Positions 16,691 through 25,891 of a DNA stretch of 64,000 nt are shown one piece after another. This DNA is from Chitinophaga sp. H8. Lineage in GTDB: Bacteria; Bacteroidota; Bacteroidia; Chitinophagales; Chitinophagaceae. Where the stretch lies: contig NZ_JBEXAC010000003.1 of assembly GCF_040567655.1 (NCBI RefSeq), forward strand, positions 248,001-312,000. Reading direction: 5' to 3'. A program made the position numbers and the translations under genes. The notes under the pieces were generated by a model. That model made no database searches and had not been told where the DNA came from. It worked only from the letters and a program-made list of their open reading frames with translations. Each line of letters opens with the position of its first letter. Position 1 is the stretch's first letter.

Positions 16691-17332
16691 ATGGAGATCA
16701 TACCGGCGGCAGTGGAGGCGTTTGCAGAAAAGTATACCAGTCCGGAAAGCGGGTTGTTATATCAGTTAAACAGGGAAACGCATTTGAAAGTAGCCTTGCC
16801 ACATATGCTTAGCGGGCATATTCAGGGGCGTGTATTGAGCATGGTGAGTCATATGATGCAACCCCGCCGTATTCTGGAGATCGGCACTTTCACGGGTTAT
16901 TCCGCTATCTGTCTGGCAGAAGGCCTGACCGCTGATGGCATACTCCATACCATTGATGTAAATGAAGAACTGGAAACCATCTGTACAAAGTATTTTGAGC
17001 AGGCTGGTCATGGCCATAAAATAAAGATGCATATCGGGAAAGCACTGGAGATCATCCCGCAATTGGAAGAAGTGTTTGACCTGGTATTTATTGATGCAGA
17101 TAAAGTGGGGTATGGTGCCTATCTGGATATGGTGTGGGAAAAGCTTCGTCCCGGTGGTATCATACTGGCCGATAATGTACTCTATCACGGAGAGGTGCTG
17201 CTACCGGAAAATGAGCAGGGTACTAACCCTAAGGCCATGATCAGGTTTTGTGAAAAAGTGCTGGCAGATGACCGGGCAGAACAGGTGCTGCTGACCGTGC
17301 GGGATGGCTTACTCATGATCCGGAAAAAGTAA
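16691..17332 (+). CDS. Class I SAM-dependent O-methyltransferase (catechol-OMT-like)
   Basis: 213 residues from the ATG at 16691 (MEIIPAAVEAF), chosen because a TAGATTTG promoter box lies at 16669. It belongs to Methyltransf_3: the SAM-binding motif I is ILEIGTFTGYSA near residue 60, LHTIDVNEE is motif II, FDLVFIDADKVGY carries the metal-binding Asp pair, and GGIILADNVLYHGEV is the later metal/SAM region. Members methylate hydroxyls of small aromatic or other diols in a Mg2+-dependent manner; the substrate here cannot be inferred. It stands as a single gene between the LOG gene and the GH73 gene. Confidence 0.88.
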   Translation: MEIIPAAVEAFAEKYTSPESGLLYQLNRETHLKVALPHMLSGHIQGRVLSMVSHMMQPRRILEIGTFTGYSAICLAEGLTADGILHTIDVNEELETICTKYFEQAGHGHKIKMHIGKALEIIPQLEEVFDLVFIDADKVGYGAYLDMVWEKLRPGGIILADNVLYHGEVLLPENEQGTNPKAMIRFCEKVLADDRAEQVLLTVRDGLLMIRKK

Positions 17333-17433
17333 TATCGGTGCACTGACAGTATAAAATCTAATAGCTCAGATGACAGGTAAGCAGGTTGGCGGCAAAGGGC
17401 CAAAGACGAATTGCTCACAGCTAAATTTAATAC

Positions 17434-18879
17434 ATGCAAATAAGGAAATTATTGTTGGTAGTCAGTTTTCTTGTTGGCTGCATGCCTTTGCTGAAGGCAC
17501 AAAAACTAACTACAGAGCAGTATATCGCGCTTTACAAAGGAGCCGCTATTGAAGAAATGCGCCGCTCAGGCGTTCCTGCCGCTATCAAACTGGCCCAGGG
17601 TATCGTAGAAACACAATCAGGCAATGGCTGGCTGGTACTCAATTCCAATAATCACTTTGGTATTAAATGTAAGAATAACTGGACCGGTAAAACGGTAAGT
17701 TATGATGATGATGCCCGCGGCGAATGCTTTCGTGTATACGAAACAGCGCGCGATTCCTATAAGGATCATTCCGATTTTTTAAGAAATAACCCCCGATATT
17801 CCTTCCTGTTCCAGTTTAGCCAGGATGATTATAAATCATGGGCTTTCGGACTCAAACAAGCCGGATACGCCACTAATAAAACCTATCCGCAGCAGCTGAT
17901 CAAAGTAATAGAAGATTATGACCTGCAACGATATAGTCTTCAAGCACTGGGAAGAATACCGCTCGACAGTGATGTGACAACAAACCCTGTTTATGCAGGA
18001 GGAAACAAGCATAACACCAGCAATGGATCCGCTTCCAGGCCAGCTGCTACCGTGGCAGCTCCTATAGCACCACCCGCTATGGATCTGGGAAGTTATCCCA
18101 AAGGTGTGTTTGAGATCAATGGCCGTAAAGTAATTTTTGTAGCTGCTGGTACTTCCCTGATCCAGCTGGCTAATGAAAAAGATATCCGTTTAAGTAAGCT
18201 GGTACGCTTTAATGACCTGGAAGATGACCGTCCGCTAAAACGGAATACCTTTATTTTCCTGCAGCGTAAAGCCAAGAAAGGCCGGAATGATTATCATACT
18301 GTAGCCGCCACAGAAACCATGCACGACATTGCGCAGGCAGAAGGGGTACAGATGAAATGGTTACGCCGCCGCAATAAAATGAGTGAAGGTGAGGAGCCCG
18401 CCCCGGGACAACGCCTGGCGTTAAATGGGTATGCTTCTGCAAAGCCCCGGCTGGCCGTAAATGCACCTAAGCAGGAAGAACCGGCCGACTTTTCTCCCCG
18501 TAAAGCCCTGGATGGCTTAAAAGAGGAAATAGAAAAGGCCAGCGAAGGAAGTGTAGCAGCGGTACCTGCTGCGAAAGAAACACCTGCTCCCCAGCAAAAT
18601 GGTTTACCACCCGGCATGGTGGAAGATCTGAAAAAAGTGGCCGAAGTAACACCGGTAACACCACGGGCACAGGCACCTGCACAAACAGACAATCCTCCTG
18701 CACCGGTTAAAACAGCCGCTGCAAAACCCGGCGTTTTGCAGTACCATGATGTGCAGCCCAAAGAAACATTATTTGCAATTGCCAGACAGTATAATACCAC
18801 CGTATCTCAATTACAGCAGTGGAATAATTTATCCGGCAACGATATTAAAATCGGTCAGCGCCTCCTGGTAGGTAAGTAG
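17434..18879 (+). CDS. Exported glucosaminidase (GH73) with LysM domains
   Basis: 481 residues with signal peptide (cut near LLKAQ, residue 23). Residues 25-170 form a mannosyl-glycoprotein endo-beta-N-acetylglucosaminidase domain (GH73, FlgJ-like): GVPAAIKLAQGIVETQSGNG contains the probable general acid Glu59, and NNHFGIKCK follows. A LysM-like pair lies near 240-345 (one degenerate), then a low-complexity Pro/Ala linker (about 350-430), then a canonical LysM (YHDVQPKETLFAIARQYNTTVSQLQQWN) at the C terminus. This architecture cleaves or remodels peptidoglycan while the LysM repeats hold it to the glycan. Start of hpt is 39 bp further, with its own promoter box. Confidence 0.92.
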   Translation: MQIRKLLLVVSFLVGCMPLLKAQKLTTEQYIALYKGAAIEEMRRSGVPAAIKLAQGIVETQSGNGWLVLNSNNHFGIKCKNNWTGKTVSYDDDARGECFRVYETARDSYKDHSDFLRNNPRYSFLFQFSQDDYKSWAFGLKQAGYATNKTYPQQLIKVIEDYDLQRYSLQALGRIPLDSDVTTNPVYAGGNKHNTSNGSASRPAATVAAPIAPPAMDLGSYPKGVFEINGRKVIFVAAGTSLIQLANEKDIRLSKLVRFNDLEDDRPLKRNTFIFLQRKAKKGRNDYHTVAATETMHDIAQAEGVQMKWLRRRNKMSEGEEPAPGQRLALNGYASAKPRLAVNAPKQEEPADFSPRKALDGLKEEIEKASEGSVAAVPAAKETPAPQQNGLPPGMVEDLKKVAEVTPVTPRAQAPAQTDNPPAPVKTAAAKPGVLQYHDVQPKETLFAIARQYNTTVSQLQQWNNLSGNDIKIGQRLLVGK

Positions 18880-18887
18880 TAATTTTG
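18880..18887 (+). promoter_or_regulatory. -7 promoter box (TAATTTTG) of hpt
   Basis: Exact TAnnTTTG match beginning immediately after the stop codon of the GH73 gene and 32 bp upstream of the hpt ATG. Confidence 0.5.
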
Positions 18888-18918
18888 TGGCAATTATTAA
18901 CAAAGGAAATGTAGCAAT

Positions 18919-19461
18919 ATGTCGGTTATTCAAGTGCATGATAAGAAATTCCAGCCTTATATCGGTGAAGCGGAATTACAGTTGCGGATCAAGGAAATGG
19001 CCGCGTTATTAAATAAGGACCTGGAAGGAGAGAGGCCACTGTTTATTGCTATCCTCAATGGTTCTTTCATGTTTGCTGCAGATATTTTTAAACACCTGAC
19101 CATAGAAGCTGAGATTTCCTTTATCAAACTGGTATCCTACAAAGGCACCAAATCCAGTGGTAACGTAATTACTGCAATAGGACTGGATGAAGACCTTTTT
19201 GGCCGTACCGTGGTTATCCTGGAAGATATTGTAGATACCGGCAGAACCCTGAGCCAGTTCTTACCACAGCTGGAACATCAGCAACCTAAAAAGCTCATGA
19301 TTGCCTCCCTGCTCACAAAGCCCGAAGCGGTAATTCATCCTATAAAAATTGATTACCTGGGCTTTTCCGTACCAGATAAATTCCTGCTGGGCTATGGCCT
19401 CGATTATGATGGCCTGGGCCGTAATCTGCCCCAGATCTACCAGCTGGTAGAAATGCCGTAA
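18919..19461 (+). CDS. hpt: Hypoxanthine phosphoribosyltransferase
   Basis: 180 residues. The PRPP-binding motif VILEDIVDTGRTL (99-111) with its acidic pair is diagnostic of type I phosphoribosyltransferases, and FIAILNGSFMFAADI near residue 42 and VSYKGTKSSG near 72 fit HPRT. It salvages hypoxanthine (and guanine) to IMP/GMP. A C-terminal YLGFSVPDKFLLGYGLDYDGLGRNLP contains the usual purine-recognition aromatic and Asp residues. Length is normal. It is transcribed from a box just after the preceding gene. A short stretch (about 98 bp) separates it from the vWA gene. Confidence 0.94.
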   Translation: MSVIQVHDKKFQPYIGEAELQLRIKEMAALLNKDLEGERPLFIAILNGSFMFAADIFKHLTIEAEISFIKLVSYKGTKSSGNVITAIGLDEDLFGRTVVILEDIVDTGRTLSQFLPQLEHQQPKKLMIASLLTKPEAVIHPIKIDYLGFSVPDKFLLGYGLDYDGLGRNLPQIYQLVEMP

Positions 19462-19559
19462 CATAAAAGATGTGTCCGCCCATTCCGGGGAAAGGTTTGG
19501 ACAAGGCCTGTTTTTTAACTAAATTCGGGCCAGGATTTATATATCTTTTTTGTTATCTG

Positions 19560-21326
19560 ATGCAAAAGTTTCTTGTACTGCTTCTTTTTGTATCATCCCT
19601 TTTACCTGCGAGCGCACAAACCATTTGGGTAACTGGAGCCGTGGAGGATAGTATTACCCACAATCCCCTGCCTGGCGTAGCTATTTGCGTAGCCGGCGAT
19701 ACCGCTAAAACAGTAACCAACAATTACGGACTTTTTAAGATCGCCATTCCTCCGGGAAGCACACATCTGCAGTTCCGGCATCCCCGGTACAGTGCTAAAA
19801 CAGTACCTGTTGAAAATGCCAACCGCATCCTGGTGTCCCTGGTACCTGCGGCCGAGCAGATGGACGACATCATGCTGGCTAAAGCCCGTTCCCGCGCAAA
19901 ATTTACACAAGGGGCCAACCCTAATTATGGCAATGTAGGGATGGGGATTCGTACCTTTTATAATGAAACTTACGGGGCCATCTATGAAAACAGGTTTGCC
20001 AATACGAAGGTACGTGCATCTTCCACCTTTGCCATAGATGTAGACCGTGCAGCTTACAGTAATATCCGGCGTTTTATCCACCTGAAAGAAAAGATACCAC
20101 CTGATGCAGTGCGGATAGAAGAGATGGTAAATTATTTTCACTACAGCTATCCGTTACCAGCACCGGGCAATACGTTGGCATACTATAGCCAGTACGCTGA
20201 TTGCCCATGGGAGCCGGGACATACCCTGCTGCAGATCGCAGTAAGAGGTAGTAAACCGGATATGGATAGCCTTCCTCCCTGTAACCTGGTTTTTTTGATA
20301 GACCGATCAGGTTCTATGGGAACTGCCAATAAACTTCCCCTGTTGCAGGCAGCCTTTCGTATCCTGGTCAATAGCCTGCGCGCGCAGGATAAGGTAGCTA
20401 TCGTAGCCTATGCGGGTACGCCTGGTGTGATCCTGCCCTGCACGTCTGGCAGTGAAAAGGAAAAGATCCTCAATGCGATCGATATCCTGAGTGCCAGTGG
20501 TACTACGGCAGGAGAAGCAGCCATAAAAATGGCCTACCAGATTGCGGTGGAAAACTATATCCCCAATGGCAACAACCGGGTGATCATGGCTACCGACGGA
20601 GACTTTAACGTGGGGCAATCCAGTGATAAGGAAATGGAAGAACTAATCACGGAAAAGAAGGAAAGCGGGGTCATGCTTACCTGCTTGGGATTTGGGATGG
20701 GCAACTATAAAGAGTCTAAGCTGGAAAGTTTATCCAGCAAGGGGAATGGTAATTTTGCTTATATAGACAACCTGGAAGAAGCGAATAAGATATTTGCGCG
20801 GGAGTTTGGCAGTACCCTGTTTACAATAGCCAAGGATGTGCAGACACAGGTATGGTTTAATCCAGACAAAGTAAAGGCTTACCGGCTGATAGGATATGAG
20901 AATAAAATCCTGAAGGCGGATACTGCGGAAGGAGAAAGGATGGTAGGAGGCATTGTAGGAGCCGGGCATTGCGCAGTAGCATTATATGAAATTATTCCAC
21001 AGGACCCGGCTACGGGTACAGACAGCCTCCTCGCGCATATGAAGATCTCCTGGCGTGCACCGAATGAAGATACCACGGTGTATGTATTACCCGGGGAGAT
21101 ACCTGCACATAAAACCACCTTTAAAGAAGCCAGCAATGATTTTCGTTTTGCCGCTTCCGTGGCACTCATGGGTATGATTCTCCGGAAGTCGGAATACAAG
21201 GGAACCGGTGATTGTAACATGGTGATGCAGATAGCGCGCAAAGCCCTGGGAGAGGACAGTGGGGGTTATCGTTCAGAATTTCTGAAAATGGTGAAAACCC
21301 TTAAAGGAATGAAGGTAGACAAGTAG
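19560..21326 (+). CDS. Exported von Willebrand factor A protein with carboxypeptidase-like N-domain
   Basis: 588 residues from the ATG at 19560, where a signal peptide begins (MQKFLVLLLFVSSLLPASAQ); upstream in-frame codons lack one. Residues 22-95 look like a carboxypeptidase regulatory-like (beta-sandwich) domain. Residues 130-215 match the YfbK N-terminal region (SSTFAIDVDRAAYSNIRRF). The vWA domain starts near 240, and DRSGS (248-252) is a full MIDAS metal site; ATDGDFNVG near 350 is the third metal-loop region. The C terminus (about 415-588) matches the YfbK-type DUF3520 block. Function unknown; such proteins are periplasmic or surface scaffolds. Its last 61 bases overlap the convergent symporter gene. 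Confidence 0.88.
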   Translation: MQKFLVLLLFVSSLLPASAQTIWVTGAVEDSITHNPLPGVAICVAGDTAKTVTNNYGLFKIAIPPGSTHLQFRHPRYSAKTVPVENANRILVSLVPAAEQMDDIMLAKARSRAKFTQGANPNYGNVGMGIRTFYNETYGAIYENRFANTKVRASSTFAIDVDRAAYSNIRRFIHLKEKIPPDAVRIEEMVNYFHYSYPLPAPGNTLAYYSQYADCPWEPGHTLLQIAVRGSKPDMDSLPPCNLVFLIDRSGSMGTANKLPLLQAAFRILVNSLRAQDKVAIVAYAGTPGVILPCTSGSEKEKILNAIDILSASGTTAGEAAIKMAYQIAVENYIPNGNNRVIMATDGDFNVGQSSDKEMEELITEKKESGVMLTCLGFGMGNYKESKLESLSSKGNGNFAYIDNLEEANKIFAREFGSTLFTIAKDVQTQVWFNPDKVKAYRLIGYENKILKADTAEGERMVGGIVGAGHCAVALYEIIPQDPATGTDSLLAHMKISWRAPNEDTTVYVLPGEIPAHKTTFKEASNDFRFAASVALMGMILRKSEYKGTGDCNMVMQIARKALGEDSGGYRSEFLKMVKTLKGMKVDK

Positions 21327-22675
21327 GTACCCAGTACCATACCTGCTATACTGGTCAGTAATCCCACCATTAAAGAAGGTACCCGGCAATCTGTCCATTC
21401 TGCTATAATATAACCTGCTGTGCCCAGTATAATAGATAATATAGCCCCTGCATGGGTAGACTTTTTCCAGTACAAACCTGCCGTAAGCGGTACAAAAAGA
21501 GATACCAGGCTTAAGATAGAGGAATCTGCGACCAGTTGATAAATGTTTTGCTGGATGAGCGCCATACCCATAGATATAGCAGATACCACGATCACAGATA
21601 ACCGGATTACGCGCAGCAGTTGTTTGTCTGAAATATCTTTATAGAAAGGCCGGATCAGGTTTTCTCCCAGCACTGTTGCCGGAGCCAGGATAGCACCGCT
21701 GGTGGTACTCATAATAGCAGATAACAAGGCGCCGAAGAACAACACTTTTATAAACAGGGAGCCATGCTGTAATACCATATTAGGTAATATCTTTTCTGCT
21801 TCTCCTTCCAGTAAGGAAGGATACAGCACCCGGGCACACATGACAATAAGAATGGGGAGTAACCCGAAAAACAGGTACATGCCTGCTCCCAGGAATGAGG
21901 AGTAAACGGCGGTACGTTCATTCTTAGCTGACATCAACCGTTGAAATACATCCTGCTGGGGGATAGAGCCCAGCCCTATCGTCATCCAGGCAGCCACATA
22001 CTTTAGCCATTCCTGCCAGTGATGATCCGGTAGAAAACGAAAATAGCGGGCAGGTGTTTGGGCAATTACATTTTCAAATCCCCCGGCCTGCCTGGTAAAA
22101 GTATACGCAATGATCAGCAAGCCAGCAATGATCATCAGGGTTTGTATAAAATCGGTTACTGATACCGACCACATCCCGCCAGAATAAGTATAAGCCATTA
22201 CAATCAATCCACTCACTATCATGGCTATTTCCTGGGGCACGCCCATTACAGTATTGATCACAATCCCCATCGCTACAATCTGTGCCGCTATCCAGCCAAA
22301 ATAGGAAGGAATCATCAGCAGGGCGGATATTACTTCCGCCTTCCGCCCATACCGTACGCGGAAAAAATCACAGAAGGTAAGCAGGTTATACCGGTAAAGT
22401 GGTCTTGCAAAAAATAATCCTACCAGCAGTAAACACAAAGAAGCACCAAAAGGATCTTCCATTACCCCGAGGAAGCCATGCTTCGAAAATTCACTGGTGG
22501 CGCCCAGCATCGTTTCTGATCCAAACCAGGTAGCAAATATTACGCAGGTGCTGATCCCTAAAGGAAGCTTCCTGCCTGCCACCACAAAATCATTGGCGCT
22601 ATGCACCCGCCGTGCTGCCCATTGGCCGATAAGTATGGTAACTACTAAATAAAGAAGTATGAAAGCGGTGAGCAT
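21266..22675 (-). CDS. Sodium:solute symporter (SSS family)
   Basis: 469 residues with about 13 hydrophobic helices. The family hallmarks are present: an N-terminal ANDFVVAGRKLPLG, FGSETMLGATSEF in helix 2 and GALLSAIMSTTSGAILAPATVLGEN near residue 320, which corresponds to the Na2-site helix. Members couple Na+ entry to uptake of sugars, amino acids, vitamins or anions; the substrate cannot be assigned. It starts 12 bp after the rlmK-like gene and so shares its transcript. Its 3' end overlaps the convergent vWA gene by 61 bp (21266-21326). Confidence 0.9.
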   Translation of the reverse strand: MLTAFILLYLVVTILIGQWAARRVHSANDFVVAGRKLPLGISTCVIFATWFGSETMLGATSEFSKHGFLGVMEDPFGASLCLLLVGLFFARPLYRYNLLTFCDFFRVRYGRKAEVISALLMIPSYFGWIAAQIVAMGIVINTVMGVPQEIAMIVSGLIVMAYTYSGGMWSVSVTDFIQTLMIIAGLLIIAYTFTRQAGGFENVIAQTPARYFRFLPDHHWQEWLKYVAAWMTIGLGSIPQQDVFQRLMSAKNERTAVYSSFLGAGMYLFFGLLPILIVMCARVLYPSLLEGEAEKILPNMVLQHGSLFIKVLFFGALLSAIMSTTSGAILAPATVLGENLIRPFYKDISDKQLLRVIRLSVIVVSAISMGMALIQQNIYQLVADSSILSLVSLFVPLTAGLYWKKSTHAGAILSIILGTAGYIIAEWTDCRVPSLMVGLLTSIAGMVLGTYLSTFIPLRVFTIFRNSER

Positions 22676-22687
22676 ATTGTTAAAAGG

Positions 22688-23638
22688 TTACTTCACTATC
22701 CGGTAACATTTACGGATCAGCTTCTGCTGAAAGTCGAATGGTGTGGTAGGGGTAGTAATATCACGTATACTACTGGCTTCAATCTGGGCTTCATCCAGCA
22801 CAAAACGGCGGTAGTTGTTACTGAAATAAATAACACCTCCTTTTTTGGTAGCCAGTAATACCTTGTTCAATAAAGTAACATGGTCCCGCTGTATATCCAG
22901 GAAATCCTTCATCCGCTTGCTGTTAGAGAAAGTGGGCGGGTCCATGATAACCAGGTCAAACGTGTTGAGCTTCAGGGTATCGAGGTATTGCAATACATCC
23001 GCATGTACAAACTCGTGTTTGGAAACGTCTATATCGTTCAGCCGCATATTCTCTTCTGCCCAGCTTAAATAGGTTTTGGAAAGATCAGCCGATGTTACCT
23101 GTGTAGCACCGCCAGCAGCAGCATACACAGAAAAAGAACCGGTATAGCAGAAGAGGTTCAGCACCTTTTTATCTTTGGCTTCCTCACGTACCATTCCACG
23201 GGTAATACGATGGTCGAGAAATAATCCTGTATCCAGGTAGTCGGACAGGTTCACTTTAAATTTTAGCCCTGCTTCCTGCACAATCATTTCCTGGCTTTCA
23301 AAAGAGAGCTTTTCATATTGTGCCTGCCGATGCTGTTTACGCTGGCGCTGTTTTACGAAGATAAGGTCCAGTGGTATTTCCAATACTTTGCTGATCAGTT
23401 CCAGGCAGCTATCCAGCCAGGCTTCGTGGGCTTCTTCTTCCATCCCATGCCGGCGCTGGTATTCGGCCACATATACTTTATTTTCATACAGCTCTATGCT
23501 GAAAGGAAACTCTGGAATATCATCATCATATACCCGGTAACAGCTGATATTTTGCCGCCGGGCCAGTTTCTTCAGATGCCGGAATACCTTGGTAAGCCGG
23601 TTTTCAAACATCTGTAATTTATCGGGTGATGGTGCCAT
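22688..23638 (-). CDS. RlmK-like 23S rRNA (guanine) methyltransferase, stand-alone
   Basis: 316 residues. The C-terminal half is a Rossmann methyltransferase: VLNLFCYTGSFSVYAAAGGA is the SAM loop, SADLSKTYLSWAEENMRLN carries the SAM acidic residue, and VIMDPPTFSNSKRM is the catalytic DPP-type motif. This fits the RlmK half of the E. coli fused RlmKL (m7G2069); the RlmL half is absent here. The first 120 residues (RLTKVFRHLKKLARRQNISCYRVYDDDIPEFPF) also match the RlmK N-terminal region. It is transcribed upstream of the symporter. RlmI-like at 25892 is a second member of the wider family in this window. Confidence 0.85.
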   Translation of the reverse strand: MAPSPDKLQMFENRLTKVFRHLKKLARRQNISCYRVYDDDIPEFPFSIELYENKVYVAEYQRRHGMEEEAHEAWLDSCLELISKVLEIPLDLIFVKQRQRKQHRQAQYEKLSFESQEMIVQEAGLKFKVNLSDYLDTGLFLDHRITRGMVREEAKDKKVLNLFCYTGSFSVYAAAGGATQVTSADLSKTYLSWAEENMRLNDIDVSKHEFVHADVLQYLDTLKLNTFDLVIMDPPTFSNSKRMKDFLDIQRDHVTLLNKVLLATKKGGVIYFSNNYRRFVLDEAQIEASSIRDITTPTTPFDFQQKLIRKCYRIVK

Positions 23639-23702
23639 ATCGGTGCAAGTTCTTAAAACTTAATTTAAAAAGCAGCAAAATCAGGGAAATGTTATGGCGG
23701 AA

Positions 23703-23743
23703 AACTAAAAAGCGGATACACCAGTTCCCTGATGTATCCGCTT
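23703..23743 (-). terminator. dnaJ intrinsic terminator
   Basis: A perfect 11-bp stem AAGCGGATACA / TGTATCCGCTT followed on the minus strand by TTTTTAGTTTT, placed just downstream of the dnaJ stop at 23780. Confidence 0.8.
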
Positions 23744-23779
23744 AAATATGATGAACAGGGATCGTCCTGTTTTGAAAAC

Positions 23780-24946
23780 TTAGCTGAAGATGTCTCTTAC
23801 CTTTTCAAAAAATCCTTTATCTGATTTCTCTGGATTAGGCTTGAAATTATGGGAAGACTGCATTTTTTCCAGGAGTCCTTTTTCTTCTTCATTTACATGT
23901 TGTGGTGTCCATACGTTTACATGGATCAGCTGATCTCCTTTTTCGTACGAGTTAACGGAAGGGAATCCCTTGCCTTTTAACCGGAAGATTTTGCCGCTTT
24001 GGGTACCTGCCGGGATTTTGATCTTGGCTTTTCCGTCAATGGTAGGTACTTCTACCTGGGTACCAAATACCGCGTCTGGGAAAGAGATATGCAGATCGTA
24101 GGCAATGTTCAGGCCATCGCGCTGCAGTTCCGGGTGTGGTTCCTCTTCAATAAGGATCAGCAGATCGCCGGGAGCGCCGCCTCTTTCGCCGGCATTTCCT
24201 TTTCCGCTCATGCTCAGCTGCATACCTTCCTGTACACCAGCTGGAATATCGATGCTCACCATTTCCTCACCATACATCCGGCCTTCTCCTTTACAGTGGC
24301 CGCATTTGCTGGTGATTACCTGGCCTTCCCCATGACAGGCAGGGCAGGTAGTAACGGTTTGCATTTGTCCCAGGAAGGTCTGGGTCACTTTCCTTACTTG
24401 TCCGGAACCATGACAGGTAGTACAGGTCTGGAAAGCGTTTTTATCTTTTGCCCCCAGGCCACCGCAATGGCTGCAGGGTACATGTTTCTTTACTTTTATC
24501 TTTTTATTGGCACCTTTTGCAATCTCTTCAAAAGTGAGGCGGATCTTTACCCGCAGGTTGGACCCACGGGTTCCTCTGCCTCTTCTGCCGCCATTGCCGC
24601 CACGTGCACCGCCACCACCAAAGAAGCTGCCAAACAGGTCATCGCCGAAAATATCGCCAAAGTTGGAGAAGATGTCATCCATATTCATGCTGCCACTGCC
24701 ACCAAATCCACCACGGCCATTCATACCGGCATGGCCATAACGGTCATACTGCGCCCGCTTGTCCGGGTCGCTGATCACTTCATAGGCTTCCGCAGCTTCC
24801 TTGAACTTTTCCTCTGCCTCATGGTTGTTGGGATTACGATCAGGATGGTACTGCATGGCCACCTTACGGTAAGCCTTCTTGATTTCATCCTGCGAAGCCG
24901 TTTTGCTCACGGACAATATCTCGTAATAATCTCTTTTAGTAGACAT
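23780..24946 (-). CDS. dnaJ: Chaperone DnaJ
   Basis: 388 residues with full type I J-protein layout. The J domain has HPD at 34-36; a Gly/Phe- and Gly-rich linker spans about 72-130; four CxxCxGxG zinc-binding repeats ([32 protein letters not shown]) lie near 155-225; two substrate-binding C-terminal domains follow. It stimulates DnaK ATPase and delivers substrates. grpE starts 74 bp upstream on the same strand, so the two form an operon; dnaK is not in the window. The minus-strand terminator at 23703-23743 ends the operon. Confidence 0.97.
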   Translation of the reverse strand: MSTKRDYYEILSVSKTASQDEIKKAYRKVAMQYHPDRNPNNHEAEEKFKEAAEAYEVISDPDKRAQYDRYGHAGMNGRGGFGGSGSMNMDDIFSNFGDIFGDDLFGSFFGGGGARGGNGGRRGRGTRGSNLRVKIRLTFEEIAKGANKKIKVKKHVPCSHCGGLGAKDKNAFQTCTTCHGSGQVRKVTQTFLGQMQTVTTCPACHGEGQVITSKCGHCKGEGRMYGEEMVSIDIPAGVQEGMQLSMSGKGNAGERGGAPGDLLILIEEEPHPELQRDGLNIAYDLHISFPDAVFGTQVEVPTIDGKAKIKIPAGTQSGKIFRLKGKGFPSVNSYEKGDQLIHVNVWTPQHVNEEEKGLLEKMQSSHNFKPNPEKSDKGFFEKVRDIFS

Positions 24947-25020
24947 CTGTTTAAGTCACTTATTGCCAGGCTATAGGGCACCGGCATTGGTTTGTGTATA
25001 TTATTTATGCCACATCGTCA

Positions 25021-25608
25021 TTATTTGCCTACTACCACCCTTGCATGACGTATAATTTTGTCATTCAGGTAGTAACCACTTTGCAGTACATCCAGTACTT
25101 TGCCCTGCAAGTCTTCGGAAGGTGCAGGTATTTCGGTGATAGCGTCGTGAAGGTCAGCATCAAAAGTAGTATGTATACTTTCCATAGGTTTCAGGCCTTT
25201 GGCGTACAGGGAAGACTTTAATTTATTGAAAACCAATAATATACCTTCTTTTACTGCATTCAGGTCCGTTGCAGTGTCCATTTGTTGCGTGGCACGGTCA
25301 CAATCATCCAGCACATCCAGTAAGGCAATCATTACCTCTTTATTGGCAGTTTGCATCAGTTCGATCCTTTCCCTGGCAGTACGCTTCTTGAAATTATCAA
25401 ACTCAGCTACCAGACGGAGGTATTTATCCCGCATTTCACTCAGTTCCTGCTCTTTTTTCTCCAATACACTTTCTTCTGCCAGCTCATCATTCATATGCGA
25501 AGTTCCACTCATGTTTTCGTCTGTATTTAAATTGGGCATGCTTTGAACGTTTTCCTGATCACTGTTTTCCTGTCCGTTTGTCTGCATGTCTTTGTCTTTT
25601 TCTGTCAT
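25021..25608 (-). CDS. grpE: Nucleotide exchange factor GrpE
   Basis: 195 residues beginning MTEKDKDMQTNGQEN; the in-frame ATG 18 codons earlier is disfavoured because a TTCCTTTG -7-like box sits at 25641-25634 on the minus strand. The N-terminal 60 residues are acidic and low in complexity. A long coiled-coil helix (EESVLEKKEQELSEMRDKYLRLVAEFDNFKKR) is followed by a four-helix bundle and a C-terminal beta-wing ending in YYLNDKIIRHARVVVGK, the GrpE signature. It releases ADP from DnaK. dnaJ follows after 74 bp. Confidence 0.94.
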   Translation of the reverse strand: MTEKDKDMQTNGQENSDQENVQSMPNLNTDENMSGTSHMNDELAEESVLEKKEQELSEMRDKYLRLVAEFDNFKKRTARERIELMQTANKEVMIALLDVLDDCDRATQQMDTATDLNAVKEGILLVFNKLKSSLYAKGLKPMESIHTTFDADLHDAITEIPAPSEDLQGKVLDVLQSGYYLNDKIIRHARVVVGK

Positions 25609-25692
25609 AATGGTAAATATTGTCTGCGTAAAACAAAGGAACAATTTCTTTGCCAAGCCCATACAGACGACAAAATGACACGATAAATAAGG

Positions 25693-25858
25693 GGTTAGCT
25701 ATTAGCAGTTAGCTTTTAGCCAAAATGCAGCGTTTTAATGAGTTGTGTTGTAATGTGCAGGGTGTAATATTTATAAGTAACAAATCTGTTATCGCCCCTT
25801 TTAACCGGTGGTTTACCATTACAGGAGCTAACAGCTAAAAGCTAACTGCTAATAGCTA
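25693..25858. repeat. Inverted heptad-repeat element 3
   Basis: Left TTAGC units at 25693-25720 are followed by CAAAATGCAGCG; right GCTAAN units fill 25826-25857. The loop of about 100 bp shows nothing recognisable. The element lies between divergent grpE and rlmI-like genes and ends 7 bp before the TACCTTTG box of the latter. Confidence 0.85.
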
Positions 25859-25864
25859 TTTACT

Positions 25865-25872
25865 TACCTTTG
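25865..25872 (+). promoter_or_regulatory. -7 promoter box (TACCTTTG) of the RlmI-like gene
   Basis: Exact TAnnTTTG match, 19 bp upstream of the ATG. As with tgt, the -33 region lies inside the right heptad array. Confidence 0.6.
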
Positions 25873-25891
25873 CTGCCTCGAAATACAATCA

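Noticed and set aside
23999..24976. Open frame of 325 codons on the plus strand opposite dnaJ
   Set aside because: DnaJ on the minus strand has all expected domains. The antisense frame is a product of its codon bias.
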